Source: an uncultured Litoreibacter sp. | Lineage (GTDB): Bacteria > Pseudomonadota > Alphaproteobacteria > Rhodobacterales > Rhodobacteraceae | Reading direction: 5' to 3' | Length of the DNA stretch: 64,000 bases | NCBI GenBank assembly: GCA_947492995.1 | Contig: CANLOU010000004.1 | Coordinates: 1 to 64,000 of the forward strand | Shown here: positions 38,694 to 47,514 of the stretch, piece by piece | Layout of the letters: each line of letters starts with the position of its first letter | Numbering within the stretch: the stretch's first letter is position 1 | Program-made: the position numbers and the translations under genes | Notes under the pieces: generated by a model | Seen by the model: only the letters and a program-made list of their open reading frames with translations | Told to the model about the DNA's origin: nothing | Databases searched by the model: none

Positions 38694-39563
38694 CTACAAG
38701 CCGTCGACCGGCACTTTCAGGTAGACCTTGCCGTTGTCATCGGGCTCCGGCATGTTGCCGGCCCGCATGTTGACCTGCAGGGAGGGGATAATCAGCTTGG
38801 GCATGCCCAATGTCGCGTCGCGGCCCTCGCGCAGCGCCACAAAATCTGCGCGGCTGACGCCGCCGCCGACATGCACGTTGCTGGCCTTTTCGGCCGCCAC
38901 TGAGGTTTCCCACGCAAATTCGTCGCGCCCCGGCGCTTTGTAGTCATGGCACACAAAAATGCGGGTCTCGTCGGGCAGCGACAGAATTTTCTGAATGGAA
39001 TCGTACAGATCGCCCGCCGACCCGCCGGGAAAGTCGCAGCGCGCCGTGCCGAAATCGGGCATAAACAGCGTGTCGCCGACAAAAGCGGCGTCCCCGATCA
39101 CATATGTCATGCAGGCGGGCGTGTGGCCCGGCGTGTGCAGCACGTCGCCGCGCAACTGGCCGATATGGAAGCTGTCGCCGTCTTGGAACAGCTGGTCAAA
39201 CTGGGAGCCGTCGCGCTGAAACGCCGTGCCCTCGTTGAAGACTTTGCCAAATTCTTCCTGCACCGTGGTGATCGCGGACCCGATCCCGATCTTGCCCCCC
39301 AAGGCGTCTTGCAGGTAGGGGGCCGCCGACAGGTGGTCGGCATGGACATGGGTTTCAATCAGCCACTCGGCTGACCAGCCCTTGTCTTTAACAAAGCCGA
39401 TGATGGCGTCGGCCGACGCCGTGTCGGTGCGCCCGGAGGCGTAGTCAAAGTCCAAAACGCTGTCGATGATCGCGCAGGCCGACCCGTGCGGGTCGCGCAC
39501 CACATAGGATGCGGTGTTGGTGGCTTCATCGAAAAAGGCGTGAACCTCGGGCTGCATGTCCAT
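38694..39563 (-). CDS. blh: Persulfide dioxygenase / Blh-type metallo-beta-lactamase fold protein
   Basis: This 289-residue MBL-fold protein has the metal motif THVHADHLSA (His72, His74, Asp76, His77). It also has HTPGHTP (~143-149), the GDTLFMPDFGTARCDFPGG segment and CHDY (His206). This is the ETHE1/Blh type that uses one iron to oxidise glutathione persulfide to sulfite. GGAGGA precedes the ATG. Operons with YeeE/YedE and DUF442 are controlled by BigR in relatives, but no ArsR-type regulator is seen here. A hairpin pair lies just upstream of the ribosome site. Confidence 0.92.
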   Translation of the reverse strand: MDMQPEVHAFFDEATNTASYVVRDPHGSACAIIDSVLDFDYASGRTDTASADAIIGFVKDKGWSAEWLIETHVHADHLSAAPYLQDALGGKIGIGSAITTVQEEFGKVFNEGTAFQRDGSQFDQLFQDGDSFHIGQLRGDVLHTPGHTPACMTYVIGDAAFVGDTLFMPDFGTARCDFPGGSAGDLYDSIQKILSLPDETRIFVCHDYKAPGRDEFAWETSVAAEKASNVHVGGGVSRADFVALREGRDATLGMPKLIIPSLQVNMRAGNMPEPDDNGKVYLKVPVDGL

Positions 39564-39581
39564 GGTGCTGTCCTCCTGCGC

Positions 39582-39621
39582 CGAATTTTCGCAGAAAATT
39601 CGTCCAATTCCAATGAGGAAT
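39582..39621. repeat. Hairpin pair upstream of the persulfide dioxygenase gene
   Basis: Hairpin one, 39582-39602, has a 9-bp perfect stem (arm CGAATTTTC, loop GCA). Hairpin two, 39607-39621, is weak (arm ATTCC, five-base loop). The site sits 18 bp from the start codon and just before the Shine-Dalgarno sequence. Confidence 0.7.
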
Positions 39622-39622
39622 G

Positions 39623-40858
39623 CTAGATTTTTTCCTGCGTATATCGCCGCAGTTCGGCCCGGGCGACCTGCCTGCGATGCACGGCATCGGGCCCGTCGGC
39701 CAGCCGCAAGGTGCGCAGATGCGCCCATTGGCGGGCGAGGGGGGTGTCCTGGCTGATACCTTGCGCGCCAAACATTTGCACGGCCTGGTCGGTGATCTCT
39801 AATGCGATGCGCGGTGCCTCCACCTTGATTTGCGAAATCCACGGGGCGGCGGCACGGGCGTCGCCTTGGTCCATCATCCACGCGGCTTTCAGGCAGAGCA
39901 GCCGCGCCTGCTCGATCTGCATCCTTGCGTTGGCGATATAGTCGAAATTGCCGCCCAGCTGCGCCAGCGGCTTGCCGAACGCCTCGCGCGCCAATGCGCG
40001 TTTGCACATCAATTCCAGCGCCCGTTCGGCCATGCCGATGGCGCGCATGCAGTGATGGATGCGGCCCGGCCCAAGCCGGCCCTGGGCGATCTCGAAGCCG
40101 CGGCCTTCGCCCAGCAGCATCGCAGAGGCCGGCACCCGCACATCGGTGAAACGGATATGCATATGCCCATGCGGGGCCTCGTCGTCGCCGTAGACCTGCA
40201 TGGCGCGCAGCTTTTCGATGCCGGGCGTGCCGGACGGCACCACGATCATTGAATGTTGCTGATGCCTCGGACCCTCGGTCGCTGTGCGCACCATCACAAT
40301 ATAGACCGCGCAGCGCGGGTCACCCGCGCCGGTGGCCCACCATTTTTCGCCGTTCAGGACATAGTCATCCCCGTCCCGCACGCAGCTGAGCGAGATATTC
40401 GTGGCGTCAGAGGACGCCACGTCCGGCTCCGTCATCAAATAGGCCGACCTGATCCGGCCGTCCAGCAATGGCTCCAGCCATTCGGCCTTCATGGCGTCCG
40501 AGCCGTATTTCTCGAACACCTCCATATTGCCGGTATCGGGCGCGTTGCAGTTGAAGGTTTCAGGGCCCAAATGCGCCTTGCCCATTTCCTCGGCCAGATA
40601 GGCGTATTCAACCGTGCTGAGCCGGTGCCCGGTTTCCGCCGACCAAAGGTTCCACAGCCCCGCCGCCTTGGCCTTGGATTTCAGCCCCTCCAAGATGGCC
40701 GTTTGGCGAGCCGTCAGTTCCCACCGGTCGCCCACCTCGACATCGGCAAAATATTCGGCCTCCAGCGGTGCGACCTCGTCTGTGACCATGGCCATGACGG
40801 CCTCGCGAATGGGGATCAGGCGGTCGGAGGGGCCGAGGGCCATGGGACCAGAGTTCAT
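39623..40858 (-). CDS. Acyl-CoA dehydrogenase, ACAD10/11-like
   Basis: This 411-residue flavoprotein has the ACAD pattern: MTEPDVASSDATNI, GEKWWATGAGDPRCAVYIVM, the RALAREAFGKPLAQLG helix and DQAVQMFGAQGISQDTPLARQ. The catalytic base region is DGPDAVHRRQVARAEL. This subgroup matches the dehydrogenase half of human ACAD10/11 and the bacterial levulinate enzymes, which act with a 4-hydroxyacyl kinase. A divergent APH-type kinase gene 88 bp away supports that link. The ATG at 40858 follows AAAGGACTG. Confidence 0.88.
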   Translation of the reverse strand: MNSGPMALGPSDRLIPIREAVMAMVTDEVAPLEAEYFADVEVGDRWELTARQTAILEGLKSKAKAAGLWNLWSAETGHRLSTVEYAYLAEEMGKAHLGPETFNCNAPDTGNMEVFEKYGSDAMKAEWLEPLLDGRIRSAYLMTEPDVASSDATNISLSCVRDGDDYVLNGEKWWATGAGDPRCAVYIVMVRTATEGPRHQQHSMIVVPSGTPGIEKLRAMQVYGDDEAPHGHMHIRFTDVRVPASAMLLGEGRGFEIAQGRLGPGRIHHCMRAIGMAERALELMCKRALAREAFGKPLAQLGGNFDYIANARMQIEQARLLCLKAAWMMDQGDARAAAPWISQIKVEAPRIALEITDQAVQMFGAQGISQDTPLARQWAHLRTLRLADGPDAVHRRQVARAELRRYTQEKI

Positions 40859-40946
40859 GGGGGCAGTCCTTTGAGATAACGGGCAACCCGCAGCCTATGG
40901 TCACCACACCGCTTGTCAATCGGCACGGCACGCGTAAAGTCAGGCC

Positions 40947-41984
40947 ATGGGGCGCGCCGAAGACATAACACTTGACCAGTTGAGGCCGTATCTGGGCACC
41001 CACGCGCCGAAGCTTGGCGCTTTGCGGGGTCTTGAAAAATTCGCCACGGGCCAATCCAACCCGACCTACAAGCTGCTCACCGAGGCCGGCGCCTATGTGC
41101 TTCGGGCCAAGCCCGCTGGCACATTGCTGAAATCGGCCCATCAGGTCGACCGCGAGTACCGCGTTATGGCGGCGCTGCGTGCCAGCCGCGTCCCGGTGCC
41201 TGACATGATCCATCTTGCCACGGACACGGCCTCGCCGATTGGCCGCGCCTTCTTCATCATGGACTTCAAAGAGGGCCGCATCTTTTGGGATCCCGCCGTG
41301 CCCGAGGTCGATACGACCACGCGCCACGCGATTTACGACGGTATGAACGAGGCGCTGGCCGCGTTGCATGACGTGGACGTCGCAGGGGCAGGGCTGTCGG
41401 ATTTCGGCAAGCCCGGCAATTACTTCGCCCGCCAGACCGACCGCTGGTCGCGGCAATATGTGGCCTCCAAGGTCACCGACAACGCCGACATGGACAGGCT
41501 GATGGGCTGGCTGGCGGATCATATGCCCGACGATGACGGGCAGGTGTCTTTGGTCCATGGCGATTATCGGTTGGACAACATGATCTTTGCAAGCGATGCA
41601 CCGCAGGTCATCGCGGTGCTGGACTGGGAGCTGTCGACGCTTGGTCACCCGTTCGCCGATCTGGCCTATCAATGCATGCAATGGAGGCTGCCCCATCAGG
41701 GCGGGATGCGCGGCCTTGGCGGGCTGGACCGCACCGCATTGGGCATCCCCTCAGAGCGCGCATATGTGGCTGCATATTGTGACAGGCGCGGCATCCAAGC
41801 CCCTGACAACTGGGCATTTTATCTGGCCTTCAGTTTCTTCCGTCTTGCCGCCATTCTGGAAGGCGTCGTGCGCCGCGCGCATGACGGCAACGCCTCCAAC
41901 CCCGAGACGGCCAAAAGCTACGCCGCCGCGATCCCGCTTCTGGCGGCGGCGGCGGGCGACATCATTTCTGGAAAGACCTTATGA
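40947..41984 (+). CDS. Aminoglycoside-phosphotransferase-fold kinase, ACAD10/LvaA-like
   Basis: This 345-residue APH-family protein has GLEKFATGQSNPTYKLLTEAGAYVLRAKP, HQVDREYRVMAAL, the catalytic loop VHGDYRLDNMIF and the metal-binding VLDWELSTLGHPFADLAYQCM. Members fused to or beside ACAD10/11 phosphorylate the 4-hydroxyl of 4-hydroxyacyl-CoAs. It overlaps the FadJ-like gene by 4 bp and is divergent from the ACAD gene. The assignment is from family and context; the substrate is not visible. Confidence 0.87.
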   Translation: MGRAEDITLDQLRPYLGTHAPKLGALRGLEKFATGQSNPTYKLLTEAGAYVLRAKPAGTLLKSAHQVDREYRVMAALRASRVPVPDMIHLATDTASPIGRAFFIMDFKEGRIFWDPAVPEVDTTTRHAIYDGMNEALAALHDVDVAGAGLSDFGKPGNYFARQTDRWSRQYVASKVTDNADMDRLMGWLADHMPDDDGQVSLVHGDYRLDNMIFASDAPQVIAVLDWELSTLGHPFADLAYQCMQWRLPHQGGMRGLGGLDRTALGIPSERAYVAAYCDRRGIQAPDNWAFYLAFSFFRLAAILEGVVRRAHDGNASNPETAKSYAAAIPLLAAAAGDIISGKTL

Positions 41985-44077
41985 AACATCCCGTCCGACT
42001 TGAGCGCCAAAACGGTGTGGCGGTCATCGCCATCGAAAACCCCCCTGTCAACGCGCTGAGCACCGCCGTGCGGCGGGGCATTCTGGGGGCGCTGCATGCG
42101 GCCCTGTCCGACGACACCATCACCGCGATTGTCATCGCCGCCAACGGCAAGACCTTCCCGGCGGGCGCCGACATATCCGAATTTGGCCAGCCCGCGCAGG
42201 AGCCCAGCCTGCCGGAGCTGTGCGACCTGATCGAGGCCTCCCACAAGCCCGTCCTTGCGGCGCTGCATGGCACCGTGCTTGGGGGCGGGCTGGAGGTCGC
42301 AATGGCCGCCCATTACCGCGTCGCGCATGACCAGACGCAGCTGGGCCTGCCCGAGATTCTGCTGGGGCTCTTGCCCGGCGCGGGCGGCACGCAGCGCGCC
42401 CCGCGTCTTGTCGGCGTCGACATGGCGCTTGATATGATGCTGACCGGCAAGCCGATCACAGCCGATCAGGCGCAGCGCATCGGGCTGGTTGACGGGCTTG
42501 CGGGCGATGACCTGCGCGACGTGGTCAAGGCGCTGGCCGCCGAGACCCGAGAGGTGCGCCCGACCCGCGACCAACGCCAGCACCTGCTGGACGGCAAGCA
42601 GTTCATGGCGCGCATCGCGGCGCGGCGCGCGCAGCTGAGGCCCAAAGCGCTGGCCGAGAACAAGATCGTCGACTGCGTCGAGGCGGCATTGCTTTTGCCG
42701 TTCGACGCGGGCCGCGACATCGAGCGGGAGGCGTTCACCGACTGTCTGGCCTCGCCTGTCTCCGCCGGGCTGCGCCACAGCTTTTTTGCCGAACGCCGCG
42801 CCCCGAAATTCCCCGAGCTGACCCAGACCGGCCCGCGCCCGGTCAATTCCGGCCCCTTGCCGGTCAACGCGGTCGGCATCGTGGGGGGCGGATTGATGGG
42901 CAGCGGGATCGCGATTGCATGCCTTGACGCGGGCCTGCCGGTGACTTTGGTCGAGCAGGGCGAAGACGGGGTGACCAAGGCCCTTGACCGCATCGGGGCG
43001 CATTACCAGCGCGGGGTGGAGACGGGCCGGATCACGGAGGCGCAGGGCTCCGCCGCGCTGACCCATCTGACGTTGACGACCACGTTGGACGCGCTCAACG
43101 CGCAGGACATCATCATCGAGGCGCTGCCCGAAGACCTTGAGCTGAAGCAGGAGATGTTTCGCAAGCTGGGCGGCATCGCGAGATACGGGGCCGTCCTTGC
43201 CAGCAACACGTCCTATCAGGACGTGGCGGTGTTGCAGCAGGCCAGCGGCCGGCCCGGCGACGTGCTAGCCCTGCATTTCTTCGCGCCCGCACACCGCATG
43301 AAACTGGTGGAGATCGGGGTGCCCCGCAACGTCGATCCGCAAGCCGTGGTCACCGCCCATGCGCTGACCAAAATGCTGGGCAAGATGCCGGTGCGCAGCG
43401 CCGCCGTGCCGGGGTTCATCGGCAACCAGATGCTGGTCGCGGGCCGGCGGGCGGCGGACCGGTTGCTGCTGGACGGCGCCACGCCTGCGCAGGTCGACAA
43501 CGCGTTGCGGTCTTTTGGCTTCCCGATGGGGCCCTACCAAATTCAGGACATGTCGGGGCTCGACATTGGCTGGGCCCGCCGCCGCGCGCAGCCGGAAGAC
43601 CCCGACCCGCGGTATTTGTCGCTGGCCGATCGCATGTGCGAGGCGGGGTGGTTTGGCCAAAAGACCGGCAAAGGCTACTACGTCTACGCCGAGGGCGAAC
43701 GCCACGGCGTGCCCAACCCCGACATGCTGCACCTGCTGGCCGAGGAGCGCCGCGCCAAGGGGATCACGGCGCGCAAATTCACGGACCGCCAATTGCGCGA
43801 CCACCTGCTGCTGACATGGGTGAACGAGGGCGCGCGGCTGGTCGGAACCGGGACCGCGACGCGGCCCTCGGATGTTGATGCGGTTATGGTGCATGGCTTT
43901 GGCTACCCGCGATGGCGGGGCGGCCCGATGCTGGACGCGGATCAAACCACCCCGTTCCAGATCCTGCGGCGCATCGAAATTCTGCAAAAAGAGGACCCGT
44001 CCCTGTGGGATATCGCGCCCTTGCTGCGGGAAATGGCTGCGGAACGCGGAAAATTCGCTGACCTAAACGAGGCCTAG
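41981..44077 (+). CDS. Fatty-acid oxidation multienzyme: enoyl-CoA hydratase / 3-hydroxyacyl-CoA dehydrogenase
   Basis: This 698-residue FadJ/FadB-like protein has a crotonase domain (~1-190; GGGLEVAMAAHYRVA, LGLPEILLGLLPGAGGTQRAPRLVG). The NAD-binding HAD part starts with VGIVGGGLMGSGIAIACLDAG (~300). The substrate region has LALHFFAPAHRMKLVEIG and FIGNQMLVAGRRAADR. The C-terminus is the HACD helical domain. It would convert the enoyl-CoA from the kinase/ACAD step to 3-ketoacyl-CoA. No thiolase gene follows. Confidence 0.94.
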   Translation: MKHPVRLERQNGVAVIAIENPPVNALSTAVRRGILGALHAALSDDTITAIVIAANGKTFPAGADISEFGQPAQEPSLPELCDLIEASHKPVLAALHGTVLGGGLEVAMAAHYRVAHDQTQLGLPEILLGLLPGAGGTQRAPRLVGVDMALDMMLTGKPITADQAQRIGLVDGLAGDDLRDVVKALAAETREVRPTRDQRQHLLDGKQFMARIAARRAQLRPKALAENKIVDCVEAALLLPFDAGRDIEREAFTDCLASPVSAGLRHSFFAERRAPKFPELTQTGPRPVNSGPLPVNAVGIVGGGLMGSGIAIACLDAGLPVTLVEQGEDGVTKALDRIGAHYQRGVETGRITEAQGSAALTHLTLTTTLDALNAQDIIIEALPEDLELKQEMFRKLGGIARYGAVLASNTSYQDVAVLQQASGRPGDVLALHFFAPAHRMKLVEIGVPRNVDPQAVVTAHALTKMLGKMPVRSAAVPGFIGNQMLVAGRRAADRLLLDGATPAQVDNALRSFGFPMGPYQIQDMSGLDIGWARRRAQPEDPDPRYLSLADRMCEAGWFGQKTGKGYYVYAEGERHGVPNPDMLHLLAEERRAKGITARKFTDRQLRDHLLLTWVNEGARLVGTGTATRPSDVDAVMVHGFGYPRWRGGPMLDADQTTPFQILRRIEILQKEDPSLWDIAPLLREMAAERGKFADLNEA

Positions 44078-44232
44078 GCAAAAATCATCTTGCAAACGTG
44101 CGTAGGGATTGTAACGGTGCTGGCATCTGTCGCCAGAATACGTATTCAGACTTGTAAAAGCACCTATCCCGGCGACAATTGCTATTCTGGCCTGCGGCGG
44201 TTGTTGTGGGCCAAAACACCAGGGAGAAAAGA

Positions 44233-45474
44233 ATGAAACACCTTAAAATTGCATTGCTGGGCGGCGTGGCCGTCGCAGCACTCGCATCCACCGCCTATGC
44301 GGACGGGCATGCCTGCTCCGTCACGTCTGGGTCTGTTCGCGTGCTGGGCAACGAATTCCCCGCCATCCAAACCATTGCGGCCAAGGCGCAGGAATGCGTC
44401 TCCGGCGACGCGACATTCTCGTCCAACCTGACGAAGGATCACCGCGACATCCAGGTGGCGGCGCTGACGCCGAACCCTGCTGAATACACCTCGGCCATCG
44501 TGGCCAACGGGTCCATCGTGCCGCTGATGAATGACGGCCTGATCCGCCCGCTCGATGATCTGATCGCAAAGCATGGCGCCGACATCCCAAAAGGCCAGCT
44601 TATCACCATCAACGGTCAGGTCATGGCTGTTGCCTTCATGGCGAATGCGCAGCACCTGTTCTACCGCGAAGACATTCTGGCCGAGGCTGGCGTCGACGCA
44701 CCCACCAGCTATGAGGGCGTTCTTGAAGCCGCAAAGGCCATCAAAGACAAAGGCCTGATGGAATACCCGCTGTCGGGCACCTACAAGGCCGGCTGGAACC
44801 TGGGCGAAGAATTCGTCAACATGTATATGGGCACCGGCGCGCCAATGTTTGCCGAGGGCTCTGCCGAGGCCGCCATCAACAACGAGAACGGCATCGCCGC
44901 GCTCAACATGATGAAGGCGCTCAGCGAATATATGAACCCCGACTTCCTGACCTACGATTCCAACGCGGCTGCCGCCGAGTGGGAAGCAGGCAATGTGGCG
45001 ATCATGAACATGTGGGGCTCCCGCGCGGGGCCGATCACCGACAATGAGGGCTCCACCCCTGAGATCGTCGCCGCCACCAAATTTGCCGCCGCGCCCACGT
45101 TGGGCGAGGGCGACGAGCTGGCAACCACATTGTGGTGGGATGGTTTCACCATCTCGACCAACATCTCGGACGAGGATGCGGAAGCCACATTCATCGCGAT
45201 GATTAACGGCATCAACGATGAAACCGCCAACGCCAATGCGGACCAAGCGGTCTGGCTGTCGCCGGGCTACGAGCCAAGCCCTGCGGCTGTTGGCGTGTTC
45301 GCGTCGGCAAATGCTGCACCTTACCCGATGGTGCCATATGGCGGCCTGCTGCACACGGCTTTGGGTGCCGAGCTGACAGACTTCATGCAAGGCAACGAGT
45401 CCGCCGAGCAGGCGCTGGCCGATGTGGAAGCCGCCTATACCGCAGCTGCGAAAGAAGCAGGCTTCCTGCAATAA
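44233..45474 (+). CDS. Sugar ABC transporter substrate-binding protein (CUT1 family)
   Basis: This 413-residue protein has an N-terminal signal peptide (LKIALLGGVAVAALASTAYADG) and the extracellular solute-binding family 1 fold. Features include SGSVRVLGNEFPAIQT, the SSNLTKDHRDIQVAALTPNPAEYTSAIV segment and AAEWEAGNVAIMNMWGSRA. AGGGAGA precedes the ATG. It is followed by a 122-bp gap with only weak dyads, then the two permease genes and the ATPase. The sugar cannot be read from sequence; polyol or glucoside uptake is possible. Confidence 0.88.
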   Translation: MKHLKIALLGGVAVAALASTAYADGHACSVTSGSVRVLGNEFPAIQTIAAKAQECVSGDATFSSNLTKDHRDIQVAALTPNPAEYTSAIVANGSIVPLMNDGLIRPLDDLIAKHGADIPKGQLITINGQVMAVAFMANAQHLFYREDILAEAGVDAPTSYEGVLEAAKAIKDKGLMEYPLSGTYKAGWNLGEEFVNMYMGTGAPMFAEGSAEAAINNENGIAALNMMKALSEYMNPDFLTYDSNAAAAEWEAGNVAIMNMWGSRAGPITDNEGSTPEIVAATKFAAAPTLGEGDELATTLWWDGFTISTNISDEDAEATFIAMINGINDETANANADQAVWLSPGYEPSPAAVGVFASANAAPYPMVPYGGLLHTALGAELTDFMQGNESAEQALADVEAAYTAAAKEAGFLQ

Positions 45475-45596
45475 GCCGCTTTGGCTAACCGAACATGTGA
45501 GGGGCGGGCCGCCGCGTCTGCCCTTCACCCAACGACTGCGACGTTCAGCGGAGCTGCAGCCGCCTAATTGGGCCTCAATGGCATCGGGGGACGCCA

Positions 45597-46628
45597 ATGA
45601 AACACAAGACCTTCCTTTGGTTCATGCTGCCATCCGCGCTTGCGATGCTGCTGTTTATCGCGCTGCCCATCGGCTCCGTCTTTGTGCAGTCCCTTCATAT
45701 CGAAAACGAAAAAGTCCTGATCGAGGTCGAAAATTGCGTGCCCCTTGGTGGCTGCACCAAGGAGACCGTGGTCGACATCGAAGCCTCCGCACGGCTCAAG
45801 GCGGAGCGACCGCTGGGGGTCTATAACGGGTTTGGCACCTACACCAACCGCAACCACCTTGCCACGACCGAGATCGCGCAATTCTGGCGCAATTCAGACA
45901 GCCTTGGCGCCTTTGCCAAACAGGTCTACGGGCTGCCTTTCTACAAGGCGCTGTCCTTCACGCTGGCCTACACATTCATCGTCACGCCGCTGGTCATCAT
46001 TCTGGGCTTTTGCATCGCGGTCTGCGTCAACGCCTTGCCCCGCATTTTCAAGGGGCTGGCGATTTTCTTCTCGCTGCTGCCGATGATGGTGACGCCGCTG
46101 ATCGGGTCGCTGATCCTGTTCTGGATGATCGACAGCCGCGGGGTTCTGGGCAAATCGTTGCAGGTGTTGATGGAAAACCCCGACCTGTCGCTGAAGGCCA
46201 GCCCGGCGCTGACATGGGTGATGTTGATGGTTTACGGGGTCTGGCATTCCGCGCCCTTCGCCTTCGTGGTGTTTTATGCGGGGCTGCAAACGGTGCCCGA
46301 GGACACGTTGGAATCTGCCATCATCGACGGCGCGTCGCGGTGGCAGCGGGTGCGCTACGTGGTCATCCCCTACCTGATGCCGCTGGTGACGTTCATTGCG
46401 CTGATCCAGCTGATGGACAACTTCCGGGTGTTTGAACCCGTCGTCGGCTTCTCGGCGGAGGCATCGGCCACCTCGCTGAGCTGGATCATCTACAACGACC
46501 TCAAGGGCGAGTTCCAACTGTTCGGCTCTGCGGCGGCCACCTCGATGCTGACGATCCTGGGGGTCGCCATTTTGCTGGCACCGGTGCTGATCCGCACATG
46601 GCGAGACTTCAAGGGGGCCAAGACATGA
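45597..46628 (+). CDS. Sugar ABC transporter permease (MalF-like)
   Basis: This 343-residue permease has an N-terminal helix (FLWFMLPSALAMLLFIALPIGSVFV), a ~100-residue periplasmic region (VENCVPLGGCTKETVVDIEAS and on) and the EAA-loop region ESAIIDGASRWQRVRYVVIPYLMPLV. That order is MalF-type. It overlaps the second permease gene by 4 bp. The start ATG is at 45597; no strong ribosome site is visible before it. Confidence 0.9.
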   Translation: MKHKTFLWFMLPSALAMLLFIALPIGSVFVQSLHIENEKVLIEVENCVPLGGCTKETVVDIEASARLKAERPLGVYNGFGTYTNRNHLATTEIAQFWRNSDSLGAFAKQVYGLPFYKALSFTLAYTFIVTPLVIILGFCIAVCVNALPRIFKGLAIFFSLLPMMVTPLIGSLILFWMIDSRGVLGKSLQVLMENPDLSLKASPALTWVMLMVYGVWHSAPFAFVVFYAGLQTVPEDTLESAIIDGASRWQRVRYVVIPYLMPLVTFIALIQLMDNFRVFEPVVGFSAEASATSLSWIIYNDLKGEFQLFGSAAATSMLTILGVAILLAPVLIRTWRDFKGAKT

Positions 46629-47509
46629 GCGACGCCCTCGCAACCCGCCGCTCCGCGCCGGTCCGCATTGTCCTGCTGGGCTTTCTGGCGCTTTGGCTTA
46701 TTGCCGCCGCGTTCCCGTTCGTGTGGACCCTGTGGGGCAGCTTCAAGGTGCAGTCCGACTTCTTCTCCATTCAGGACTGGACGAACGCCATCTGGGGTGT
46801 CCGCACCGAGATCGAGACCGGCAGCACCTTCACCGACGATGGCTATCGTGGCGCATGGGTCGAGGAGAAATTTGGCCTGGCGGTGTTCAACACGCTGATT
46901 GTCACGCTTTGCGTCACCGCCATCTCGCTGACCTTTGGCACGCTGGGCGGCTACGCGCTGAGCCGGTCGAGCTACAACTACACGTTCTGGATCCTGATGA
47001 CCGCGCTGATCTTCCGCGCCATGCCGCATATCACGCTGGTGTCGGGCTACCTGCTGCCCTTCTTCGAGCTCAACATCTGGGGCTACCTGTCCACGTCGAT
47101 TGTGGTGCTGGTGGCAATCAACCAGCCGTTCACCATCTGGATGCTGCGCTCGTTCTTCATGAACATCCCCAAGGATCTGGACGAAAGCGCCATGGTCGAT
47201 GGCTGCACAAGGTTTCAGGCGTTCCGCTATGTCATCATCCCGGTCATGTGGCCCGGGGTCATCACCACGGGGCTGTTCTCGTTCCTGCTGGCCTATAACG
47301 ACTTCGCGGTCACCACGATGCTGCTGAGCAAGGAGAACCAGACGATGGTCCCCAAAATCGCCAGCTTCCTTGGCTCCACCCAGCAGGAGGGCAACGTGAT
47401 GTTCGCCGTGGCCGCCGTGGTCTCCGCCACAGCGCCGCTGTTCGTGCTGGTGCTCTTCTTCCAACGTCAAATCGTCTCCGGCCTGACCGCCGGCGCTGTG
47501 AAAGGCTGA
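46625..47509 (+). CDS. Sugar ABC transporter permease (MalG-like)
   Basis: This 294-residue permease has six hydrophobic helices, opening with ALWLIAAAFPFVWTLWGSF. The EAA motif is ESAMVDGCTRFQAFRYVIIPVMWPGVITTGLFSF. It ends in LFFQRQIVSGLTAGAVKG, the typical MalG tail that docks with the ATPase. It is followed after 5 bp by the ATPase gene. Confidence 0.92.
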   Translation: MSDALATRRSAPVRIVLLGFLALWLIAAAFPFVWTLWGSFKVQSDFFSIQDWTNAIWGVRTEIETGSTFTDDGYRGAWVEEKFGLAVFNTLIVTLCVTAISLTFGTLGGYALSRSSYNYTFWILMTALIFRAMPHITLVSGYLLPFFELNIWGYLSTSIVVLVAINQPFTIWMLRSFFMNIPKDLDESAMVDGCTRFQAFRYVIIPVMWPGVITTGLFSFLLAYNDFAVTTMLLSKENQTMVPKIASFLGSTQQEGNVMFAVAAVVSATAPLFVLVLFFQRQIVSGLTAGAVKG

Positions 47510-47514
47510 TCGTC

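Noticed and set aside
45475-45596. Regulatory hairpins between the sugar-binding protein and its permease
   Set aside because: Stems of only four to five bases are visible; too weak to report as a terminator.
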